Part shown: positions 33,301-45,300 of the stretch, one piece after another
Numbering within the stretch: the stretch's first letter is position 1
Layout: each line of letters starts with the position of its first letter
DNA from: Helicoverpa zea
Taxonomy: Eukaryota > Arthropoda > Insecta > Lepidoptera > Noctuidae
DNA length: 64,000 nucleotides
Reading direction: 5' to 3'
Assembly (NCBI RefSeq): GCF_022581195.2
Contig: NC_061480.1
Span: 1,364,001-1,428,000 of the forward strand
Notes under the pieces: model-generated
The model's database searches: none
Told to the model about the DNA's origin: nothing
What the model saw: the letters and a program-made list of their open reading frames with translations, nothing else
Position numbers and translations under genes: made by a program

Positions 33301-36300
33301 GGAGAGCGGCAAGTTCCCTCGCTGGATGAAGAAGCGAGATGCCATCATCAACGATGTCGTCATGAAGGACTGGATGTTCAGGGAGGCGGTGAGTGTCTGT
33401 AGGACTTGGTATCTTTCCTCTTCGTTTACTCATCTAGAAGGTGGTGCCGTGGTGGCCTAGTTGGTAAAGGACCAACATTTTAAGTATGAGTGCGCGGGTT
33501 CAATTCCAGGTTAGGCAAGTACTAATGCAACTTTTCTAAGTTTGTATGTACTTTCTAAGTATTTCTTAGACACCAATGACTGTGTTTCGGATGGCACGTT
33601 ACACAGTAGGTGCCGATTGTCATTGAACATCGTTGGCAGTAGTTACGGGCAATCGGAAGCCAGTAAGCCTGATACCAGTCTAACTAAGGGATATTGGGTT
33701 GCCCGGGTAACTGGGTTGAGGAGGTCAGATAGGGCAGTCGCTCCTTGAAAAGCACAGGTACTCAGCTGTATCCGGTTAGACTGGAAGCCGATCCCAACAT
33801 AGTTGGGATAAGGCTCGGAGGATGATGAGGATGATGATGCGTCACGCTCGCACGTGGATGGAGCTAGTGAAGAGCGGCAAGTTCCCTCGCTGGATGAAGA
33901 AGAGAGTCGCCATGAAGGACTGGATGTTCAGGGAGGCGGTGAGTTTCTGTAGGACTTGGAGGTATCATGGCAGGGTGGAGCTGGTGGAGAGCGGCAAGTT
34001 CCCTCGCTCCATCATCAACGATGTCGTCATGAAGGACTGGATGTTCAGGGAGGCGGTGAGTTTTGTAGCTGGGCCGGTTTCCTTATCACATAAAAAAAGT
34101 TCTAGAATATAAAAAAAATATTAGTTTCTTCTGAAGAAAATTTTATGAAAAAAAATGGTAAAGAGGTGAAGAAACAGTTATAACTTTGCAATCTTAAAGT
34201 TAGCCATTTTTACGAAGGAAGGAAAGATAAAAGGAGATAGCATGAGGCAGGTCTAAGGTCTAGGTTCAATTCGTTAAGATATACGAGACGTTGGGGTTCA
34301 TTGAAAATTTTGGTTTAAAAAAATGTTCCAAAGAAGGCGTATGAAATCACAAGAAATCTCCGTTATTTTGTTCTCCATACTGTAGAAAGACACACTGTAG
34401 AGTCTTAGTAATAGTTCCCGTTTTACCCTTAGCGTACATAACCCTTTAAAGTCCATAACACCAATATTCTATCCTCATTCAGGAGATAGACGAGCTCCAA
34501 GACATCAGACTGGAACTGCTGCACCGCCTGCAGGCTGAGCAGCGAGAGAAGCAAGCCAACAGGACCAGCACGAAGCTCGCCAAGCTGTGGGCGCTCAAGA
34601 AGCACGAGATGGAGAGGAAGGTCAGCCATATACGGAAGACCAGGGATCGAGGTAGGAGAGGCCGCTCCCCATAGTCTATCTGTTTTTTGTTAGAGATAGG
34701 AATGTCATAATCCTGTCCTATTTTGCACTGAAAAAGAGGAGGTAGTAAGTCTGCTATATACGGAAGACCAGGTGCCAAGGTAAGATGGGTGTTCAATTAG
34801 GGAACCGAGGTAAGATGAGAGTTGAATTAGGTTGGGTCCCAATATTCCATCTATCTGTGCATTTACTTACTGTAGATAGGAATGTCAAATTATTTGAGCT
34901 GATGAAATAGGAGATGGAGAGGAAACTCAGCTATATACGGAAGACCAGGGATCGAGGTAGGTGGAGAGGCCACTCCACTCCCAAACTCTATCTGTCGTAT
35001 TGATAGCTAGAGATAGGAGAGTCATAATTCTGCCATATTTTGCGCTGAAGAAGAGAAGGTTGAAAGTCTGCTATATACGGAAGACCAGGGACCGAGGCAA
35101 GTATGGTAGAAATGGAATTAAGGAGTTATAAAGCCCTTGTCGTTCCACCCTCTTCTCAAAGAGAGTCAGCAAACCCACCACCAACAGGGCTAAGGCCTGT
35201 CTGAGTTGCGGGATTGTTCGCACGAGTTACCGCGGCGCTGGTACATAAAGGGCTCCAGAAGGAACATGGTGGGTTTCAATCAGTAAGAGTCTGACACCCA
35301 GGTCATTTGATGATTTCCCAACCAACTCTCTGGTTTACTGTCTTTTACTACTTGGTACTTTCCTATGTTTTCTTTTAAACTATTCGTTATGTAATTTCTT
35401 AGGCGATTATCACACTGCCCCGCATGATGCAGCGTAGCGCGTGGATGCGTTTTTTTCCGTTGCTTGTAAATATCTCCGTTTGTATGGAAAACACGCATAG
35501 TCCAACACACTGAAAATGCATCCACGCGCGTTCATGCGGATCACGCGCATTCACGCGGAGAAACATGCACCCCCGCGCGTAGGTGCGGGGCGAAACGCAA
35601 GGTATGGCACACTGAATCCCGCAGTGCCGCGCGTGATTTTGAATAGGCGTGACGTGTATATTTGAAAATAGAAGCCGCCGTGCGTGAATCTACTAAACGC
35701 ACCTACGCGCGTGAGTGCGCGAAAAACCCGCACGATGATGCAGATCTGCACCAGGAACGCGCGTAGTTGCGTCGAAACGCAAGATGCAGTGTGATGCGGG
35801 GCAGTGTGAAGATCACCTTACCTAATATCACTTATGTACTTCCTTTTATACTGACTGACTATCTTCAACTTATAAACCAACCCTTTTGTAAAGAAGTGTT
35901 TCGTTTTTCAGAGCTACGCAAACTAGTAGCCCTCCACGAAGGAGGGGGTCGAGCAGGCCTCGTGGCTCGCATGCAAACAGCACGAGGCGCGGGCTGCATG
36001 ACCTCGCAGTCGAGAGACCCCACGTCGGACCTGCACGCGCCGCTCGCGAGGCACGGCTACCAGGCGCGCAGAAGACACGCGGAGATACAATACGATCCGA
36101 CGCTGTTGTGTGAGTACAGTTAGTCTGATGTGTTCTGCTGCTGAGTACCTGGTAGTCGAGAGACCCCACGTCAGCTAATGCTACGGCAAACTCAAACTCA
36201 AAAACGTTTATTCAAATTAGGCTGATAAATCAGCACTTTTCGAACGTCAAAAACAAAAGACAGCCCCCAAAACGCCCGCCCTTCACCACTTCCTACGTGT

Positions 36301-39300
36301 GAGCAACACATGTCTGTCTGTTAGGTTTGAAGAACCAGAATTTATACAAAACAAGTCAAATAAAAATATCATTATCACATGATAGCCATTATATGTATAA
36401 AATTAAAAAAATAGAAAACAAACAAACTTAACACAAGTAGGCTAGCACACAGATTTACACCTATAAAAACTAAGTACTCAATCATTACTTACCTCAGTTT
36501 ATTTCGAAGTCAATATTAAACTGCTTTTTAACGAATTAAACTATTATATTCCTTCTGCATTCCATCATACTAAAAAAATATAAAAAAAACACAATTCTAA
36601 AATAAGTAATTTTCCGTTCCAATCCATTTCCAAATGTACCAAAGATATCATCATCCTCCGAGCCTTTTTAAATGGTTTTATTTCCAACTATGTTGGGGTC
36701 GGCTTCTAGTGTAACCGGATGTAGCTGAGTACCAGTACTTTAAAGAAATCAATAATTTATTAATTATATGCTCTCCATCATCAATCAGCTCTAGAAGACC
36801 ACAAGGCGCTTGCAGAGCCACCACCCTGGCTGGAGACTTGCGGCAAAGACCTGAAGAAGACTTGCTCCGGCCACCAGCTGACGCGAGACCCTAACGTGCT
36901 CTGTGAACGGCAGACCAAGTGGAGTGAGCAGTTCTTGGAGAACCTTCATAATGATCTGAAGAGTAAGTGGCTTTTGTACATAGATATAGGATAGCCAAAA
37001 ATGAAATAGGATTTCTTTCTCAGGAAAATAGAGTATAAAACATAAGTAAACGAAGTCTTAGTCTTATAAACACGAAAGTTTGTGTGTACGGATGGATGCA
37101 TGAAGTGTTTTGTGTGGATCCAAAGACAGTTGAATTCTCATACCAATTTCAACACTTCCTCCTAAAAGACACACCCTTTTCTCCCCTCTCAGAGGCCCGT
37201 CTAGGAGCCGCAAAGATGACAGCAGGTCCTCTCCACGTGCTGAAATCCCGCAAAGAACACGTGGTGGCCAGGCCGAAGACTCCTGAAGTGGAATCCTTGG
37301 ATGACCTCGAGGAGTCCGCTCACCAAGCCGCTTTGATACTCCAGAGGATCATTAAAGGACGCGCTGTGCAGAACTTGGTAAATTCTCATCATCATTAGAC
37401 CTTTTATATTGTACTACTGTATGGTGCAGGCCTTTTCTCATAGTAGTAGAGAAGGAATAAGTGGTATTCACCACGTGTGCGAGAGGTGGATTGACGATTT
37501 TAGACTTTACAGTTCAGGTTTCCTCAAGATGTTTTCCCTCACCTTGACTCAGTCTTTTGACATCGATTGGGAAAAGCTTAATTTGCCTGACCTGGAATGG
37601 AACCCGGACACTGTTGCTTGAGAGGCTGGTGCACTGACCACTAGGCTATCACGACTTATCATCATATATTTGTCAGTTAGTTAGTTAGCCATTTTTCATC
37701 CGTTGGACATCACTGACTTGGCAAAGATCTTGAGGAAACCCGTTAAATCTGTGTAAATTATTAACGTTTAACTAAAATTAAAAATACGCCTCCAATATTT
37801 TTACCCACTAGCTAGAATCACTATATTTTTAACTCTGTCATCACGCCTATTACATGGTATTCCACCTTTCCCAGATGTACGAAGGTCGTACCAGAGCTGC
37901 AGAGCTGACAGAGGAACTGAAGACCACACATGGTCTCCAGAAGGAAGACAGAGTGAGGATCTCCAGCGAAGAGTCTAAGGCCAGAGAGTTTAATGCCAGG
38001 AGGACCGAGACTGAACTTAAAGTTAGTGTTCTCAATCTTAAAGTTGGGTATTTAAAAAAAAAATATTCTTCTTCCTCCTGCCCTGTTCCCAATTTTATTT
38101 GGGGTCGGTGCAATATGTTATCCTCTTCCATTTTCCCCTGTCACTCGTCATATTGACACTCACTCCCTTCTTATTCATGTCATCTTTCAGGCAATCCATC
38201 CATTTTTTCTTAGGTCTTCCTCTTCCTCTTAAAAAAAATATTCAAAGGGTTACATTTTCCTTTTAATACGTATGACAAAATATTATGTTCATCACTTAAA
38301 AGTTGACATGAATCGAACCCAGGATTCTATGGACGGCTGACCGGCATGGTAATTCTTGCACCAACAAGATCGTCAATTCCACCTTATCCTATTACACTAA
38401 AACCCATTCGAATCAATTCTATTATATTACATACCATTCTTCTCCTTTCCTCTCTATTCTGCTTCATTTCATTATGCTCTATCTATTCTATTCTATTCTA
38501 CACCACCCTATTCCAGCCTACTCTATTAGGTACATTCTCCTCCATTCCATTATACAGCATTCCATTGTCCTCTACACCATTCTCCTCTACACCATTGTCC
38601 TCTACACCATTCTACTCTATACCATTCTCCTCTACACCATTCAATTCGTCTCCCTACCATTCTACTCTACTCTACTCCACTGTACCTCTCTCCCAGGAAG
38701 ACACAATATCAGCGCTAGTAGACGAGCTGTGTGGTGGTGCCGTGTCTGCAGCTCTGGACTTTTTGGAGAAGGAGCTGCGAAGGCTGAAGGAGGAGAGGAG
38801 GCAGCATGCCTTCCTGCTCATCGCTTGTGAGTATAGCTTTGTTAATGGCATTCGCGGTATGCAGAGTGTGTCGTACCTAACTAATCACATTAAATTAAAC
38901 ACGTTAATATACTGCTAAACATATGTCGAATAGCACAAAGAAAAAATAAAATACGTAAAAATAAAAAATGCATTTTTAGATGTAAAAATAAGGGCCAGTC
39001 ATTACAAACAACTGTAATTCTCCATTGAAAACTGACAGCTGTTAACTGATCAAAACATTCGATACTCCTAACTTTATCTCTGCTTTACACATGATGTTGT
39101 AAATTATAAAAACGAAAAATGACTCCTCTGGCTAAACCACTGAATGGATTAGGTTATTTTTTTTACAATTCGCCATCGAATATCATAAAGTATATGTGAT
39201 AGGATTTAATGTGATTAGGTACGACACACCCGATATGTAGTTAAATTATGCTACTTACAGTTGGCCTTGTGTTTAGTTAGATGTAGCAAAAGAATATTAT

Positions 39301-42300
39301 CTAGACGAGCCTAGACTTTTCTAGGCTTCGAGGATAATCCCATACAGATGAGTACCAAAAGTGACCAGTTTTACTAAGAGGTATTGGGCTCTCTGGGTAA
39401 CTGGGTTGATGATGATGTTAATATTTGTCACCAGTACGTGAGAAGACTATGCGTGAGGCAGCCGAGGCCGGCAGGAGACAGAAAGAGGAGCACCGCCGAA
39501 GGGAACACGACGAGATGTTCAGACAGGTATAGTTCTCAATAATCATATTATATCATACAATGTTTAAGGTTCTTCTAACCTACAGACAGACATGTGTTGC
39601 TGGGGAGTTTGTTGCGCCACTTGTTCCCAGCAAAAACATATAGGAAGTGGTGAAGGGTGGGCGTTTTTGGGGGCTGTCTATTGTAAATTCCTGACGTTCA
39701 AAAAGTGCTGTCTTGCAGCCAAGTTTGAATAAATGATTTTTGATTTTGATCTTTATGTCGTTTCGAAACTAAATTTCTCACATAAGTTCGCAACATGTGA
39801 TCATTCTCCTCTCGCGCTCCGTAATCAGATGATACAGTGATAGAAATGGTTTTTAAGCAGCTATGATAAAAAGCATGGGGAGAACTGATGTCCTCCTATC
39901 CGATTATCGGCTACGGCTGCTGTTCTCATGTTAGGAGATCAGCCAGCTGCGCAGGACTTATAGTGCACGAGCATTTGCGCAAGACACAGGTACACCTTAT
40001 ACCATCACTCTCATAGCGCGATGGGACGGCAATCCGACACGACCGGAGAGAGATCACAAGCAGGACCGACATTTACGTGCTCTCCGATGCACGGGTGTAC
40101 CTATCAATCACCAACTTCCAGGCTCCGGGCTGCTTTGGGTAAGTTTCAAAACCCACAAAGCGATTTCGGCCTGTCCCGGGTATTGAACCCGAGACCTCGT
40201 GCTCCGCAGCCGCGCTTGCGACAGCTAGACCAACGAGGCACTTCAAATAAAGCTGGTCTCATATAAGGAGATCAGCCAGCTTTGCCCGTTTTTGCATATA
40301 ATATGCAAATGTATATAATCCGACAGCTCATTATAACTCATTTGCATTTTCCAGATCTTAGGCGTCACCCAAGGCACGGTAGACGCGTACCTCCAAGAGA
40401 TAATAAGCGAGGGAGTAGAACTAGCTGCCGAGGAAGACGCCGCCACGAGGGCGAAGGCCCAAGCCCACAAGTACCACGAGACCCTCATTGAGACCACCGA
40501 CTTGTGAGTACACTAGTGTTACTCTTCTTCTTCCTCCTGCCCTGTTCCCAATTTTATTTGGGGTCGGCGCAATATGTCATCCTCTTCCATTTTCCCCTGT
40601 CACTCGTCATACTAACACTCCCTTCCTATTCATGTCATCTTTCAGGCAATCCATCCATCTTTTCTTAGATCTTCCTCTTCCTCTCCATCCATCTACATTC
40701 ATACTTAGCACACGCTTTGTTGTATCATCCCTCCTCATTACCATGCCCATACCATGAATCTTCCCATACAGTAGTGTTGTTATAATAGTTATGATAAGCG
40801 AGGGAGTAGAACTAGCTGCCGTGGAAGACGCGGCCACGAGGGCGAAGGCCTAGGCCCACAAGTAGGCCCTCATTGAGACCACCGACTTGTGAGTACATAG
40901 GCCCTAGCTCCAGTCCTGGATTTATGAAAAGGCCATATAGGCCGCATCAGAGGTTCGGCAGATTTCAGCAGATAGAAGTTAAAAACGTCCACTCGCTAAA
41001 AAAAGGTCCCCTTGGCCGATTTACGATGAATGGAAAATTATTTTTTGTAAGGTTGTAGGTACATGGGGCGGCGGAAATTAAGTTGCCTACACTCATCTAT
41101 ACTAATATTATAAAGCTGAAGAGTTTGTTTGTTTGTTTGAACGCGTTAATCTCAGGAACTACTGGTCCGATTTGAAAATTTCTTTCAGTGTTAGATAGCC
41201 CATTTATCGAGGAAGGCTATAGGCTACTTTTTATCCCGGTACCTACAGGAAGTAGTTCCCACGAGATGCGGGTGAAACCGCTGGCAGAAGCTAGTTGAAA
41301 ATATAAATCCGGCACTGCCTAGCTCTGTGATTCGGATGGCATGTTAAACTGTAGGTCCCGGCTAAATATACAAAGGCTGAAAATAATTATTCAATTGATT
41401 AAGTAACTATTATTATCCAAACTAATATTATAAATGCGAAAGTAACTGTGTCTGTCTGTCTGTCTTTTATTCACACCTAAACTACTGAACCGATTTGTGT
41501 GAAATTTGGCACTTGACAAACATAGTGTTGTGTGGTGAGCGTGTTTGTGGTCAAAGGTAGGTCACTACTACAGCATCAATTCAGTACTTTAAATGACGAA
41601 CTGTTCCTATGCTCCGTAGATAGATGGCGTTGATCGCACAATGGTGTCATTACACGTGGTCGGTTCATGTCATTCATCGGAAAAAAGTAAACAAATAGTA
41701 AAAAAGTATGAAAAAAATAATATCAATAGGTATAATAAAACTTTTAGTACAAAGAAAATGCTCTAACGGAGTATAGATAAATAATCCGAGTTGTCACTAT
41801 GCTCGACAGATGGCGTTGGGATCAAAATACATCGCGATATGGTTTCGTTGCCACGGAAACATGACTACAGCAAATGTTCAGGCCTTATGAACCATTGACA
41901 TATAAGTATAGGGACAGGAAATGTCACGAAAAAAACGTGCACACCTACTGTCAGTCTGCAGTAGTAACTAAAATGGCTGCCGTTACTAGGGTTGTACCGC
42001 TACCGGATTCAACAAATATCGATATTGTATTCTAGTTAGAAGTATGTACGAGCAGGCCTCTGTCACTCGACGTACTTGCGCGCGATAAATGCCTACCGCT
42101 CGTTGGGTTACCGGTAACCCCACGCGGCTCAGGGCTTTCAATAGTCACACGCGCCGCGCGCGTTCCAATATTATTATTTTTATTTCGTGGCATGTTATGC
42201 TGTTCGTTTTTATTAGGTTTTTTAAGCTACCTAACAAACTGATGGAGTATTTTGAGTTGTGTTAGTTTATATGCGACTATTGTAAGATTTAGAAACATTT

Positions 42301-45300
42301 TATATTTATGAACTTATCTAGTAATTCAATTTTTTTTTAAATAAATTAATACTTATCTACTTTATGACTTTAACAACAGAGATCATTAGGTACTTATTTT
42401 ACTTTAGATACCTACTTAGTTATATGAACTGTATTGTGATTTTGTGAGTTTTGTAGCTCAAAACATATCTCGAGTGTAAGTAGGTATAGTTCTGGTCTAA
42501 CTTAATGACGACTCGGAACATTACGCGTGTCGCTACGCAGAAACCAATTTTAGGTATGTATCAACACTCGACGGAGTTGTACCATATGGGGTATGGCACT
42601 TGTGCTCGAAAAATAGTTGGAAACCGCCTTTGATTTTGACGAAAGCTTTACTTAAGTACTTACCTATGCTAACGTATTAGGTAATATTTAGTAATATGTA
42701 CCCATACTCCATTTTAGTAGGCAATACAATAGTTAACTAAAGAAAAATATTCTTGATATTACTTTTTATTTAAAAACTCAGTTTTAAAAAAGGCTATCTT
42801 AAAATAAGCGTAACTTTGTTTTCCTACTTAAATATTAATAAATTGTAAGAAGCAACCCTAAGCACGGCCACGGCACGGTTGCGGTCACTGAACTGTGCGC
42901 TATCGCATTGAAATAACAATCAAGCGCTCGAGCTTTTAAGGTTCATTTTATAACGCAGCTAGGAATTTGTAGGTGCTTATAACAGTAGGTATGGACTTTT
43001 TTGTATGGAGTGATTTATCTGTTACGTAGTAACTATTATATAATCTGTGGTACGAGTCTTACTGGGTGCATAAAAATAACCGAGTATAAATAATCTCTTC
43101 GTCATAGAACTAACTATCACATTAACTTCACTGATACTAATAACCTCAACAACATCAACCAAATGGGAGGAGTCATTTCAGTAGGGTGATACCTTTGAAA
43201 AAAAAAAAACAGGCAAAGTAATTATTTATTATTTCAAATAGCCCTATGAAAGTTCTTTCACGACAGACTAGTTGCAGGGTGCCAAAGATTCGGTCCTATG
43301 AAGAAGAATCCGCAAGAAACGCCATAAGGAGATACTCTCTTAAAAAAAATACAATAATTTAAAATCGTTTTCAAGCTATTCATGAGAAAGTTATATAATG
43401 CAAATGGAGCTAATTATGTATTAATCGATTGTACAAAACAATTTTAGTGCTAAGAAAAAAATATTTATACAATTCGAAACCTATATTCGGTAACTAAGTT
43501 CTGAAGCAAATATTGCAACTTGCATTCCGATTTGCTCGTCTGTGCGGAAGCACTGCCGTGCCCGTGGTCGCCGTAGAAGCATCATGTGAAAATAAAAAGG
43601 CAAAACATATTATTTTCAATAAAATATGTCTTTAAAATCCTGAATTTTATAATACGCCTTTTTAATCAAAATGTTTTTAACTGATGTTTTGTTGAAAATA
43701 ATACACAACTCTGAGGGCTCAGTGTCTTAGGGACAGTAAGTTCTGATGTTAAAATTTGTAAAAGCAGACTTATTAAGTGGATATTATATCGATACTATTA
43801 TGACAACTGCACAGCACTATGCCAATATAACATGTTATTGTAAACAACATTTATTTCTAAATATAGGTTTTTATACAGAAATAAACCAAAATATAAGTAC
43901 TTTCACCATCAATTCATGTTCCCGTAACATATTTTTTATAAAATGTGAATTATTTTATGTAGTTTCTAGCAAAAATAGGTTCCTAACCTGTGTAAAGACA
44001 ATCCAGCTTGATTTTGGTGCTTCCTAGCACCACACTTCACAATACAACACATAGGCATATTCGTTGATTATTTCACTATTGAAATAGTAAAGTCTTAAAA
44101 GTAAACACGAGTGATATTCTATAGAATAGCAAAAATAAGTCACGAAGAGCACCTATTTGACAGCACAACTACCATGACATATATGGCCAGATATGGCACG
44201 CACCTACAAACAGGAGGATTTCAAAAGTAAATGTCACCATTTTACGCAATCACAAAAATATTGTTGTCCCTGTTTTCAAATACACTTATCTGCTTAGAAA
44301 GAGTGAGACAGAACTATGTTGCATAGTTTGTTTCATATTTATATAACTATAGATACGTCAATATCAAAACGGCGTCTCCTTATAATTCTAAGCTCGATGT
44401 TATGAACGCCGACAAACAATTGAAGTTTGTTATCTTTTTTGGCTAGGTTCAATAACGTCTAGTAGACGTTCAACCTTTATTGTGACATAAAAATAAAAAT
44501 AATTTGAACGAAAAATCACTGGACAAAGCATTTTTGCATAATCCAATCGTATCTATGAATCTATGAATATAATAAAATGATAGGAAAGAAAGTCAAAACT
44601 GTACAATGAATATTTTTTTTTAATGATTACTTGGGGGGTGATCCATAATCGATTCTGAACCCAAATATGTAGTTTTTAGAATTTTTGTCTTTTTATCTGT
44701 CTGTCTGTATGTTTGTCCCGGATAAACTCAAAAAGTACTGCATGGATTTAAATCAAATTTTGCATGACTATTACCTGGGGGCCGGTTCAACACATAGGCT
44801 ATATATTATCACGCTATCACCCACGGGGGTTGAGCAATGAACGATTAAATAAACGAAATTGGAAATTCTATATTGCCCACGCAGACGAAGTCGCGGACAA
44901 CAGCTAGTGATTAAATATTTAATTGAATCTATAGTAGATGCTTGTATAATTTTATTTTTATCGTTCCGTTTAGAGTGTCATATCATTCAGACACGCAACA
45001 TAGAACAACAATATTATACATCCTATTCTACAAGGTGTTGATTTGCATGTGTGCCATACGTCAGAAGGAGGACATAAAATACGTAAATAATCGATTGGAA
45101 TTACAGTAGACGGGAAATAGCTAATATGCACTGCTTTTTTTTCATTGTAATGTCGTAGTATTTCAGAAGTAATCCAATTTTATGAATGAAATTTATGAAT
45201 AATCGTTGCGTATGCTTTGTGTTTGCGTTTGTGTGAGGGCGCAGCACGGTTTTAAGGCCAGTAACACACGCGCCAAGTTTAAATACGGCTAGATGACATT

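Noticed and set aside
32737..33460. Long minus- and plus-strand frames over the exon 8 array
   Set aside because: They arise because tandem copies repeat the same open antisense and shifted frames; the real coding frame is exon 8 alone.
38474..38918. Open frames of 118 and 190 aa over the pyrimidine minisatellite
   Set aside because: They are low-complexity repeat translations that run into exon 14 in the wrong or same frame by chance.
40165..40245. tRNA gene on the minus strand
   Set aside because: A and B boxes are present, but the acceptor and anticodon stems do not pair and the sequence continues into a SINE body.
41855..41885. Second X-box (GTTGCCACGGAAAC) inside intron 16
   Set aside because: The central spacer is wrong and the sequence belongs to a repeated block with diverged copies at 46190 and 47005, so a regulatory role is not supported.
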